Program-made: the position numbers and the translations under genes
The notes under the pieces: model-generated
Database searches by the model: none
What the model was told of the DNA's origin: nothing
The model's input: the letters and a program-made list of their open reading frames with translations, nothing else
DNA from: Cellulomonas sp. NS3
GTDB lineage: Bacteria; Actinomycetota; Actinomycetes; Actinomycetales; Cellulomonadaceae
Assembly: GCF_024757985.1 (NCBI RefSeq)
Contig: NZ_CP103289.1
Span: 1,736,001-1,800,000, forward strand
Direction of reading: 5' to 3'
Length of the DNA stretch: 64,000 nt
Part shown: positions 36,554 through 44,299 of the stretch, piece by piece
Position numbering within the stretch: position 1 is the first letter of the stretch
How the letters are laid out: the number at the start of each line of letters is the position of its first letter

Positions 36554-37627
36554 TCAGTTGTTGTCCTCCCACGAGTCGCCGTAGTAGTCCTCGTAGCTCT
36601 CGCCCGTCGTCGAGGTGACGAACGTCCCGTCCGTGAACATCTCGCGCACCGCGGCGAAGCCCGCGTCCTCGGCCTGCGCCCTCGACCGCCCTGCGGCGAT
36701 CGCGGCGTCGTACGCGGCGCCGTACCGGGACTCCGCGGCCGACACCGGCACCTCCGTGCCGGTGTCGCGGAGCTCCCGGGCGCCGAGGACCTCCTGGACG
36801 ACGCCGTCGGTCTCCTCGTCGAGCATCCCGCCCACGTACTCGTCCCTCGGGAGGTCGCCGATGTCGTCGCCGACCGAGCGGCCCTCGCGGTCGTACCTCG
36901 CGTGGTTCGCCTCGTGCAGGATCGTGAGCGCCGCCTGGACCGGGTCGTCGTAGCCGGTGCCCAGCGTGACGGAGGTGCCGTCCCACCACGCGCCACCGGC
37001 GACGGAGTCGAACACGACGGGGATCCCGTGGTCGGCGAGCCACTGCAGCGTCTGGCGCCCGCGCTCCGTCGCGAGCAGCGTCTGCACCGTCTCCGAGCTC
37101 GGGATCAGCCCTTCGGGGATCGTGACGCCGTCGACGACGTAGGTGCCGTCGCTCGGCTCGTCGGCGCCCGAGTCCTCGGTCTCCTCCTCGTCCTCGTCCT
37201 CGCCCTGCGTCCCGTCGTCGTCGCACCCGATGCCGAACCAGTCGCAGTGCCACGGCTGGTCCTCGTCGTCGCCGCCCTCGTCTGCGCTGTCACCCTCGTC
37301 GTCCGAGCTGCCGCCCTCGTCGTCCGACCCGGTGTCCTCGCAGCCGATCCCGAACCAGCTGCAGTGCCACGGGTCGTCGCGGTCCTCCTCGCCGTCCGGC
37401 GCCGGGAGCGTGCAGTCGCCGCCGCCGAACGTCGAGATCGTGCACAGGGCCGAGCGCAGCGTGCTGTGGAACCTCGGGTTGGCCGCGGCGACCGCGGCGA
37501 CGACGCCGAGCACGAGGACGGCGGCGAGGCAGACGATGCCGAGGTACTCGAGCGTGCCCTGGCCCGCGTCACGGGACGGGCGCCAGGTGCCCCGGCGAGG
37601 GGCGCCGGCCGAGGTGCGGGAGGACAT
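36554..37627 (-). CDS. Flp-pilin-like protein fused to DUF6782-type metallopeptidase
   Basis: This 357-residue protein has three parts. Residues 22-45, AGQGTLEYLGIVCLAAVLVL, match a type IVb (Flp/TadE-like) pilin N-terminus, with a Glu five residues into the mature start. Residues 60-170 are very acidic and contain two copies of PWHCxWFGIGC (about 86 and 125) spaced by Asp/Glu/Ser-rich sequence. The last 190 residues carry the zinc site HEANH at 238-242, preceded by GTSVTLGTGYDD and followed by EETDGVVQE, resembling DUF6782 putative metallopeptidases. It is probably exported or membrane-anchored. No other pilus genes are nearby. Confidence 0.72.
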   Translation of the reverse strand: MSSRTSAGAPRRGTWRPSRDAGQGTLEYLGIVCLAAVLVLGVVAAVAAANPRFHSTLRSALCTISTFGGGDCTLPAPDGEEDRDDPWHCSWFGIGCEDTGSDDEGGSSDDEGDSADEGGDDEDQPWHCDWFGIGCDDDGTQGEDEDEEETEDSGADEPSDGTYVVDGVTIPEGLIPSSETVQTLLATERGRQTLQWLADHGIPVVFDSVAGGAWWDGTSVTLGTGYDDPVQAALTILHEANHARYDREGRSVGDDIGDLPRDEYVGGMLDEETDGVVQEVLGARELRDTGTEVPVSAAESRYGAAYDAAIAAGRSRAQAEDAGFAAVREMFTDGTFVTSTTGESYEDYYGDSWEDNN

Positions 37628-37768
37628 GGGAGGAGCCTCGCGCACGCCCGGTTCGTCCCGCTGGGTCCGTGGACCCGCTCCTGGGCCCACCGTGCCCGGG
37701 CGGCGGGACGCCGTCGTGTCCCCCTTCTCGTCCTGCGGTCCTCCGGGGGGCTCTGGCAGGATCGACGC

Positions 37769-39910
37769 GTGGCAGCCGATACCCTTGAACCCTCCCCGGA
37801 CCTGCTACGTCTCGCCGCCGCCTACGGGATCGTGCCCGACTACTGGGCGCACGACGGCACGCAGCACCGGGTCACCGCGTCGACGCTCGTCGGCGTGCTG
37901 CGCGCGCTCGGCGTCGACGCGTCGTCGCCCGAGCGGGTCGCGCTCGCGATCGCCCACGTCGAGGACATGCCGTGGCGGCGCACCCTCCCGCCCGTCACGG
38001 TGGTCCGCGAGGGCCGGAACGCGCACGTGGCGGTGCACGTCACGCACGGAGACCCGGTGCGCGTGTGGCTCGAGCTCGACCCCGAGGCGGGCGGGGGGCG
38101 GCGCGACCTGCCGCAGGCGGACGTCGTGATCGACCCGCGCAGCGTCGACGGCCGGCTCGTCGGGCGCGCGACGTTCACGCTCCCGACGGACCTGCCCCTC
38201 GGCTGGCACGAGCTGCACGCGGACGGGCCCAGCGCCCGCGCCCGCTCGACCGTGGTCGTGACCCCGAACGCCCTCGAGCTCCCGGAGCAGCTGCGCGACG
38301 GCCGCGCGTGGGGCTTCATGACGCAGCTCTACTCGGTGCGCTCGCGGGCGTCCTGGGGCGTCGGGGACCTCGCCGACCTCGCCGACCTCGGCTGGCTCGC
38401 GGGCCGCACGTGCGGCGCCGACTTCCTGCTCATCAACCCGCTGCACGCGGCCGAGCCGGTCACCCCGCTGACGCCGTCGCCGTACCTGCCGACGACGCGC
38501 CGGTTCGTGAACCCGGTCTACATCCGCGTGGAGGACGTCCGCGAGACGGCGTACCTCTCGGCGGCGGACCGCGCGCTCGTCGAGTGGGCGTCCGAGCCGG
38601 CCCGGGCCCTCGACACCGACGCCGGCCCGATCGACCGCGACGTGGCGTGGGACGCGAAGCGCTCGGCGCTCGAGGTCGTGTTCGCCGCACCCCGCTCGGC
38701 GGCGCGTCAGGCGGCGTTCGAGGACTACCGCGAGGACGAGGGGCAGGGCCTCGAGGACTTCGCGCTGTGGTGCGCGCTCGTGGAGAAGTACGCCGGGGAG
38801 CCGTGGCCGCCCGGCGCGCAGGACCTGTCCTCCGCTTTCGTCGAGCGGGCACGGACGGAGCTCGCGGACCGCGTCGACTTCTACTGCTGGCTGCAGTGGG
38901 TCGCGGACTCCCAGCTCGCAGACGCCCAGCGCGCCGCGCACGAGGGCGGCATGACGATCGGGATCATGCATGACCTCGCCGTGGGCGTGCACCCCGAGGG
39001 CGCGGACGTCTGGGCGCTCGGCGACGTGCTCGCGACCGGCGCGACCGTCGGCGCGCCGCCCGACATGTACAACCAGCAGGGCCAGAACTGGTCGCAGCCA
39101 CCGTGGCACCCCGAGCGGCTCGCGCGCGTCGGCTACCGGCCCTACCGGGACATGCTGCGCACGGTGCTGCGGCACGCGGGCGCCATCCGGATCGACCACG
39201 TCATCGGCCTGTTCCGGCTGTGGTGGATCCCGGAGGGCGCGCCCGCGGACCAGGGCGCGTACGTGCGCTACGACCACGAGGCGCTCGTGGGCATCCTCGC
39301 GCTCGAGGCCCACCGCGCGGGCGCGGTCGTGATCGGGGAGGACCTCGGCACGTTCGAGCCGTGGGTCCGCGACTACCTGAGCGACCGCGGCGTGCTCGGC
39401 ACGTCGGTGCTGTGGTTCGAGAAGGACCACGCCGGCAAGCCCCTGGCGCCCGAGGAGTACCGCCGCCTCACGCTCGCGAGCGTCACGACGCACGACCTGC
39501 CACCGACCGCCGGCTACCTCGCCGAGGAGCACGTGACGATCCGCGACCGCCTCGGGCTGCTCTCGGAGCCGGTCGAGCAGGTCCGCCGGGCCGCGCGCGC
39601 CGAGCGCGAGCAGATGGTCGAGGCGCTGCGCGGACGCGGGCTCGTCGGCCCGCAGCCGTCCGAGCGCGAGACCGTCGAGGCGCTGCACGCGTGGGTGCTC
39701 GAGAGCCCGGCCGCGCTCGTCGGGGTCTCGCTCGCGGACGCCGTGGGGGAGCGGCGCGCGCAGAACCAGCCGGGCACCGACCAGGAGTACCCGAACTGGA
39801 AGGTCCCGCTGGCGGACGGCGCCGGGCAGGTCGTGCTTGTCGAGGAGCTCTTCGACAACGCGCGCCTGCGGTCCCTCGCCGCGGTGCTGAACCGCCTCGA
39901 CCGCGGCTGA
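37769..39910 (+). CDS. malQ: 4-alpha-glucanotransferase
   Basis: This 713-residue GH77 amylomaltase transfers alpha-1,4-glucan segments in maltodextrin metabolism. WGFMTQLYSVRSRASWGVGD and DFLLINPLHA are typical, the nucleophile Asp lies in IRIDHVIGLFRLWWIP (about 475), and the acid/base Glu in VIGEDLGTFEPWV (about 523). TTHDLPPTAGY and QEYPNWKVPL finish the barrel. An N-terminal domain of about 170 residues is the bacterial long-form extension. GTG 37769 has CAGGAT exactly 6 nt upstream, so it is leaderless. The frame is open for 290 codons further upstream but antisense to the pilin-like gene. Confidence 0.95.
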   Translation: MAADTLEPSPDLLRLAAAYGIVPDYWAHDGTQHRVTASTLVGVLRALGVDASSPERVALAIAHVEDMPWRRTLPPVTVVREGRNAHVAVHVTHGDPVRVWLELDPEAGGGRRDLPQADVVIDPRSVDGRLVGRATFTLPTDLPLGWHELHADGPSARARSTVVVTPNALELPEQLRDGRAWGFMTQLYSVRSRASWGVGDLADLADLGWLAGRTCGADFLLINPLHAAEPVTPLTPSPYLPTTRRFVNPVYIRVEDVRETAYLSAADRALVEWASEPARALDTDAGPIDRDVAWDAKRSALEVVFAAPRSAARQAAFEDYREDEGQGLEDFALWCALVEKYAGEPWPPGAQDLSSAFVERARTELADRVDFYCWLQWVADSQLADAQRAAHEGGMTIGIMHDLAVGVHPEGADVWALGDVLATGATVGAPPDMYNQQGQNWSQPPWHPERLARVGYRPYRDMLRTVLRHAGAIRIDHVIGLFRLWWIPEGAPADQGAYVRYDHEALVGILALEAHRAGAVVIGEDLGTFEPWVRDYLSDRGVLGTSVLWFEKDHAGKPLAPEEYRRLTLASVTTHDLPPTAGYLAEEHVTIRDRLGLLSEPVEQVRRAARAEREQMVEALRGRGLVGPQPSERETVEALHAWVLESPAALVGVSLADAVGERRAQNQPGTDQEYPNWKVPLADGAGQVVLVEELFDNARLRSLAAVLNRLDRG

Positions 39911-40004
39911 CGCCGCAGGGCGCCGGGACCGGCCGGCCGAGCCCGTCAGGTCCGGGCCGGCCCTCGGTGCGCACGGACGACGACGCGCCGCCCCGCACGG
40001 ACGA

Positions 40005-40040
40005 CGACGGCCCGGTCCCCACGCGGGGTCCGGGCCGTCG
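40005..40040. terminator. Convergent terminator between malQ and pepN
   Basis: CGACGGCCCGGTCCCC and GGGGTCCGGGCCGTCG pair over 16 bp with one T-T mismatch. A CGCACGGACGACGACG direct repeat precedes it. Confidence 0.72.
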
Positions 40041-40056
40041 CCGTCGTACCCGGTCG

Positions 40057-42678
40057 TCAGCCGCGGGCGCGGTCCGCCTCCTGCGCGGCCAGCGAGCGAC
40101 GCACGCCGTCGCGGGACTCCACCACGAGCCGGCGCAGCGCGGGGGCCGCGTCGGGGTGGGCCGCGAGCCACGCGTCCGTGGCGCCGAGCACGTCGACGCG
40201 CGTGTCGTCGGCGAGGTCCGTCGGGTAGAGGCCGAGCACGATGTTCTGTGCGATCTCGTTGGTCCGGTTCTCCCAGACGTCTTCGATCGCCGCGAAGTAC
40301 GGCTCGACGTAGGGCACGAGCAGGCCGCGGTCGTGCACGCGCCCGAAGCCGCCGATCGTGGCCGCCTGCAGGGCGTTGGCGAGCTCGTCGCTCTCGACCG
40401 CCGAGCGCCACGCCGCCGCCTTCGCCTCGGGCGTCGGGATCGCGGCGCGCGCGGCGGCAGCCGCCCGGTGACCGGTGGCGGTCGGGTCGGCCTCGAGCTG
40501 ACGGGCGATCTCCGGCTCCCCGGCGCGCCCGCCCGTGACGAGCGCGGTCAGGAGCTCCCAGCGCAGGTCGGTGTCGATGGTCAGGCCGTCGAGCGTGCGC
40601 GAGCCGTCGAGCAGCGCGGCGACGACGTCGAGGTGCTCCGCGGTCACGGAGCGGCCCGCGAACGCCTTGAGGAGCTGCAGCTGGGTGTCGGAGCCGTCCG
40701 TCGCCTGCTCGGCGAGCACGAGCAGGCGGTCCGCCGCGGCGACCTCGGTGGCCTGGCGGTGCTCGGGTGCGACGTAGAGGTCGAGCGCGGTCGAGAGCTG
40801 GCGCAGCAGCACCTGGACGACCGACGAGTCGGACTCGCGCGCGAGGTTGCCGAGCACGAGGTCGACGAAGTCGCGTGCCGGGGTCTCACCGTCGCGGGTC
40901 GCGTCCCACATCGCCGTCCACACGAGGGTGCGCGGGAGGGAGTCGGTGAACGCGCCGAGGTGCTCGAGCGCGGTCGCGTGCGAGCGGCCGTCGAGCCGGA
41001 CCTTCGCGTAGGCGAGGTCGCCGTCGTTGACCAGGACGAGGTCCGGTCGCTGCTCCCCGACGAGCTGCGGCACCTCGGTGCGCGGGCCGTCGACGTCGAG
41101 CTCGACGTGCAGGGTGCGCTCGAGGGCCGTGCTGCCGTCGGGCTGCTCGACGACGTCGTAGCCACCGATCGCGAGGCGGTGCGGGCGCTGCACGGGGTGC
41201 TCGGCGGGCACCTCCTGCAGGACGGCGAACGACGTGATCGTCTCGACGCCGTCCTCGCCGGGCGCGGACTCGATCGCGGGCCGCAGGAGCGTCACGCCCG
41301 AGCGCTCCAGCCACAGCCCGGACCAGGCCGACAGGTCGCGCCCGCTCGTCGCCTCGAGCTCGCGCAGCAGGTCGGCGAGCTCGGTGTTGCCCCACGCGTG
41401 CTTGGCGAAGTAGCTCCGCACGCCCGCGAAGAACTCGTCCTTCCCGACCCACGCGACGAGCTGCTTGAGGACGCTCGCGCCCTTCGCGTACGTGATGCCG
41501 TCGAAGTTGACCTCGACGTCCTCGAGGTCGCGCATGTCCGCGACGATCGGGTGCGTCGAGGGCAGCTGGTCCTGGCGGTACGCCCAGTTCTTCTCCATCG
41601 AGGAGAACGTGCTCCAGGCGCTCGTCCAGCGCGTCGCCTCGGCGGTCGCGAGCGTCGAGACGTACTCGGCGAACGACTCGTTGAGCCAGAGGTCGTCCCA
41701 CCAGCGCATCGTGACGAGGTCGCCGAACCACATGTGCGCGAGCTCGTGCAGGATCGTGACGGCGCGGCGCTCGACGGTCGCGTCGGGCACCTTGGAGCGG
41801 AAGACGTAGTTCTCGAGGAACGTCACCGCCCCCGCGTTCTCCATGGCGCCGGCGTTGAACTCGGGCACGAAGAGCTGGTCGTACTTCGCGAACGGGTACG
41901 GGACGCCGAACGCCTCCTCGTAGAACGCGAAGCCGGCACGCGTGATGTCGAGGATGTTCTCGGTGTCGAGGTGCTGCGCGAGCGAGCCGCGGCAGTACAC
42001 CCCGAGCGGCACGGTGCGCCCGTCGCTGCTCGTGAGCTCGCCGTGCTCCGCGTGGTACGGGCCCGCCACGACCGCGGTGATGTAGCTCGAGATGCGCGGG
42101 GTGCGCTCGAACGTCCACGTCGCGGTGCCGGCGTCGCGGCCGCCGTTGCGGTTCGTCCCGCCCTCGACGGCGACGGGCTCCCCGGCGGCGGGGTAGTTCG
42201 ACACCACGGTCCAGTGCGCCGGCGCGGTCACGGTGAACGCGAACGTGGCCTTGAGGTCGGGCTGCTCGAACACCGCGAAGACGCGGCGCGAGTCGGCGAC
42301 CTCGAACTGCGAGTACAGGTAGACCTCGTCGTCGACCGGGTCGACGAACCGGTGCAGGCCCTCGCCGGTGTTCATGTAGGCGCAGTCGGCGAGCACGACG
42401 ACCTCGTTCTCGGCGGCGAGGTCGTCGAGCCGGATGCGGGACTCGGCGACGACGTCCGCGACGTCGAGCGCGCGGCCGTTGAGAGTCACCTCGTGGACCG
42501 TCGGGGCGATCAGGTCGAGGAACGTGCCGGCGCCGGGCGTCGCGGTGAACCGCACGACGGTGCGCGAGGAGAACGTGGCCGGGCCCGTGGTGAGGTCGAG
42601 CGCGACGTCGTACGACTCGACGGCGACGACGCCCGCGCGCTCGCGCGCCTCGTCACGGGTGAGGTTCTCAGCAGGCAC
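40057..42678 (-). CDS. pepN: Aminopeptidase N (M1)
   Basis: This 873-residue zinc exopeptidase removes N-terminal residues from peptides in the cytosol. The substrate-binding GAMEN motif is near residue 277, the zinc site HELAH (about 311) with NESFAEY 18 residues on, and YDQLFVPEF precedes GAMEN. The C-terminal helical domain is of the Lys-specific/PepN actinobacterial type. It starts at GTG 42678 with AAGGAGA upstream, in a 120-bp divergent gap with the DsbA-like gene. Confidence 0.95.
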   Translation of the reverse strand: MPAENLTRDEARERAGVVAVESYDVALDLTTGPATFSSRTVVRFTATPGAGTFLDLIAPTVHEVTLNGRALDVADVVAESRIRLDDLAAENEVVVLADCAYMNTGEGLHRFVDPVDDEVYLYSQFEVADSRRVFAVFEQPDLKATFAFTVTAPAHWTVVSNYPAAGEPVAVEGGTNRNGGRDAGTATWTFERTPRISSYITAVVAGPYHAEHGELTSSDGRTVPLGVYCRGSLAQHLDTENILDITRAGFAFYEEAFGVPYPFAKYDQLFVPEFNAGAMENAGAVTFLENYVFRSKVPDATVERRAVTILHELAHMWFGDLVTMRWWDDLWLNESFAEYVSTLATAEATRWTSAWSTFSSMEKNWAYRQDQLPSTHPIVADMRDLEDVEVNFDGITYAKGASVLKQLVAWVGKDEFFAGVRSYFAKHAWGNTELADLLRELEATSGRDLSAWSGLWLERSGVTLLRPAIESAPGEDGVETITSFAVLQEVPAEHPVQRPHRLAIGGYDVVEQPDGSTALERTLHVELDVDGPRTEVPQLVGEQRPDLVLVNDGDLAYAKVRLDGRSHATALEHLGAFTDSLPRTLVWTAMWDATRDGETPARDFVDLVLGNLARESDSSVVQVLLRQLSTALDLYVAPEHRQATEVAAADRLLVLAEQATDGSDTQLQLLKAFAGRSVTAEHLDVVAALLDGSRTLDGLTIDTDLRWELLTALVTGGRAGEPEIARQLEADPTATGHRAAAAARAAIPTPEAKAAAWRSAVESDELANALQAATIGGFGRVHDRGLLVPYVEPYFAAIEDVWENRTNEIAQNIVLGLYPTDLADDTRVDVLGATDAWLAAHPDAAPALRRLVVESRDGVRRSLAAQEADRARG

Positions 42679-42798
42679 GCGGTGTCTCCTTCAGGCGCGG
42701 GGGCGGCTCGTGGCCGACCCGATCATTTCACGGGCGGAATGCCCGCGCGGCTGATGTGGTTGCCCCGAAGAACCTGATTCGACCCTCGAGGAGACGAC

Positions 42799-43461
42799 GT
42801 GCCGCAGACCGCCGAGACGACCGCGACCGAGACCGCCGCGACGGCCGCCGACGGGGCGACCCGCACGACCGTGGACTTCTGGTTCGACCCGGCGTGCCCG
42901 TGGGCGTGGATGACCTCGCGCTGGATGGTCGAGGTCGAGAAGGTGCGCGACGTCGACGTGCGCTGGCACGTCATGAGCCTGTCCGTGCTGAACGAGGGCC
43001 GCGACCTCCCGGAGAGCTACCGGACGCTCATGGACGACTCGTGGGCGGCGGTCCGTGTGCTGGTCGCCGCCGCGGAGCAGCACGGCCCGCAGGTGCTGCG
43101 GCCGCTGTACGACGCGCTGGGCTCGCGCCGGCACCCGGGCGGCCGGCGCGACACGGCCGAGATCATCGCGGAGTCGCTCGCCGAGGTCGGCCTGCCCGCG
43201 GAGCTCGCGGAGGCCGGCTCGACCGACGCCCACGACGCGCAGCTGCGTGCGTCGCACCAGCGCGCGATCGACCTCGTGGGCGACGAGGTCGGCACGCCCG
43301 TCGTCGCGATCGACGAGACCGCGTTCTTCGGCCCGGTCATGACCCCGGCGCCCAAGGGCGAGGCCGCGGGCCGGCTCTTCGACGGCTTCGTGCTCGTGAC
43401 CAGCGTGCCCGGCTTCTACGAGATCAAGCGCACCCGCACCCAGGGGCCCGTCTTCGACTGA
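42799..43461 (+). CDS. DsbA-like mycothiol-dependent nitroreductase homologue
   Basis: This 220-residue thioredoxin-fold protein is a close match in pattern to mycobacterial Rv2466c: VDFWFDPACPWAWMTSRWM, VEKVRDVDVRWHVMSLSVLNE, VGDEVGTPVVAID and FFGPVMTPAPKGE. The active-site motif reads CPWA, whereas Rv2466c has CPWC, so the resolving cysteine is missing. It may work as a one-cysteine mycothiol-dependent reductase. GTG 42799 follows GAGGAGA. Confidence 0.87.
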   Translation: MPQTAETTATETAATAADGATRTTVDFWFDPACPWAWMTSRWMVEVEKVRDVDVRWHVMSLSVLNEGRDLPESYRTLMDDSWAAVRVLVAAAEQHGPQVLRPLYDALGSRRHPGGRRDTAEIIAESLAEVGLPAELAEAGSTDAHDAQLRASHQRAIDLVGDEVGTPVVAIDETAFFGPVMTPAPKGEAAGRLFDGFVLVTSVPGFYEIKRTRTQGPVFD

Positions 43462-43629
43462 CGGGACGCGGCTGCCGGCCCCCCCGCGCCCTCGCCGCCC
43501 GCCTCGCCCCGCGGCACCCGACCCCGCGCCCCGTCCGACCGGCGGGTGCGCGGGGTCACCCGTGTGGAGCAGCACGCCCGGCTCGTGTGATGCTGGGCGC
43601 CGCACGCACGGCCGACGGAAGGGTGCGAG

Positions 43630-44187
43630 GTGGGTCTGTCGTCACGCATGGCGGGGCTGAGCCGGGGGATGAGGGCGTTCCTGCTGATCGACCTCGTGCT
43701 CGTGCTCGCCCTGGTCGTCGTCGCCGCCGTCGTCCTGAGCGGCGTGCTCCGCGGCTCGGGCCCACGTGACGCCGCGCCGGGCACGGAGCCGGGCGCGTCG
43801 GCGTCCGCCTCGCCCGGGACCCCGTCCGCCCGACCGACGGGCGTCGAGACGTTCGCGAGCCCGACGGGGAACATCTCCTGCGCCATGGCGGACGACGGCG
43901 TGACCTGCTCGATCGCGAGCATCACGTTCACCCCGCCGGGCGCGGAGGCGTGCGCCGCGGGAACCCTCGGCCATGTCGTGGTCGCGGGTGCCGACGGGGT
44001 CGAGCTGCCGTGCGCCGACGGGCCGGTGCCGGCCGTGGCCGCGGACGACGTCCCGCGGCTCGAGTACGGGGCGACGTCGACCGTGGGCGGGTGGACGTGC
44101 ACGAGCGCCACGAACGGCGTGACGTGCGTCGACGAGTCCGGGACCGGCTTCAGGCTCGCGCGCGCGGAGCTCGTCGAGCTCGGCTGA
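43630..44187 (+). CDS. Membrane-anchored DUF6636-like protein
   Basis: This 185-residue protein has one N-terminal transmembrane helix (FLLIDLVLVLALVVVAAVVL), a Ser/Pro/Ala linker, and an extracytoplasmic domain with six cysteines. The pattern FASPTGNISCAMADDGVTCSI ... WTCTSATNGVTC ... GFRLARAELVEL resembles DUF6636. The cysteines probably form disulfides. Function unknown. GTG 43630 has GGAAGGG upstream. The last codons and stop lie in a 26-bp tandem duplication. Confidence 0.75.
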   Translation: MGLSSRMAGLSRGMRAFLLIDLVLVLALVVVAAVVLSGVLRGSGPRDAAPGTEPGASASASPGTPSARPTGVETFASPTGNISCAMADDGVTCSIASITFTPPGAEACAAGTLGHVVVAGADGVELPCADGPVPAVAADDVPRLEYGATSTVGGWTCTSATNGVTCVDESGTGFRLARAELVELG

Positions 44188-44215
44188 CCGCGGAGCTCGT
44201 CGAGCTCGGCTGACC
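44164..44215. repeat. Perfect 26-bp tandem duplication over a stop codon
   Basis: GCGGAGCTCGTCGAGCTCGG plus CTGACC occurs twice in a row, covering the end of the DUF6636-like gene and its TGA. The second copy is in a different frame, so it does not extend the protein. Confidence 0.93.
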
Positions 44216-44257
44216 GCACCGTCGCCCGCCGCGGCTCCTCGCACGGCCCGCGCGGCC

Positions 44258-44293
44258 GAGCCGGGCCCCTGCGTCGCGGCAGGGGCCCGGCTC
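44258..44293. terminator. Convergent terminator
   Basis: GAGCCGGGCCCCTGC and GCAGGGGCCCGGCTC form a perfect 15-bp stem with a 6-nt loop between the DUF6636-like gene and the M13 peptidase. Confidence 0.78.
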
Positions 44294-44299
44294 GTCGCC

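Noticed and set aside
36902-37768. N-terminal extension of malQ by 289 codons
   Set aside because: The extension is antisense to the pilin-like gene, has Arg/Val/Ala/Pro-rich composition, and the leaderless GTG at 37769 fits MalQ length.
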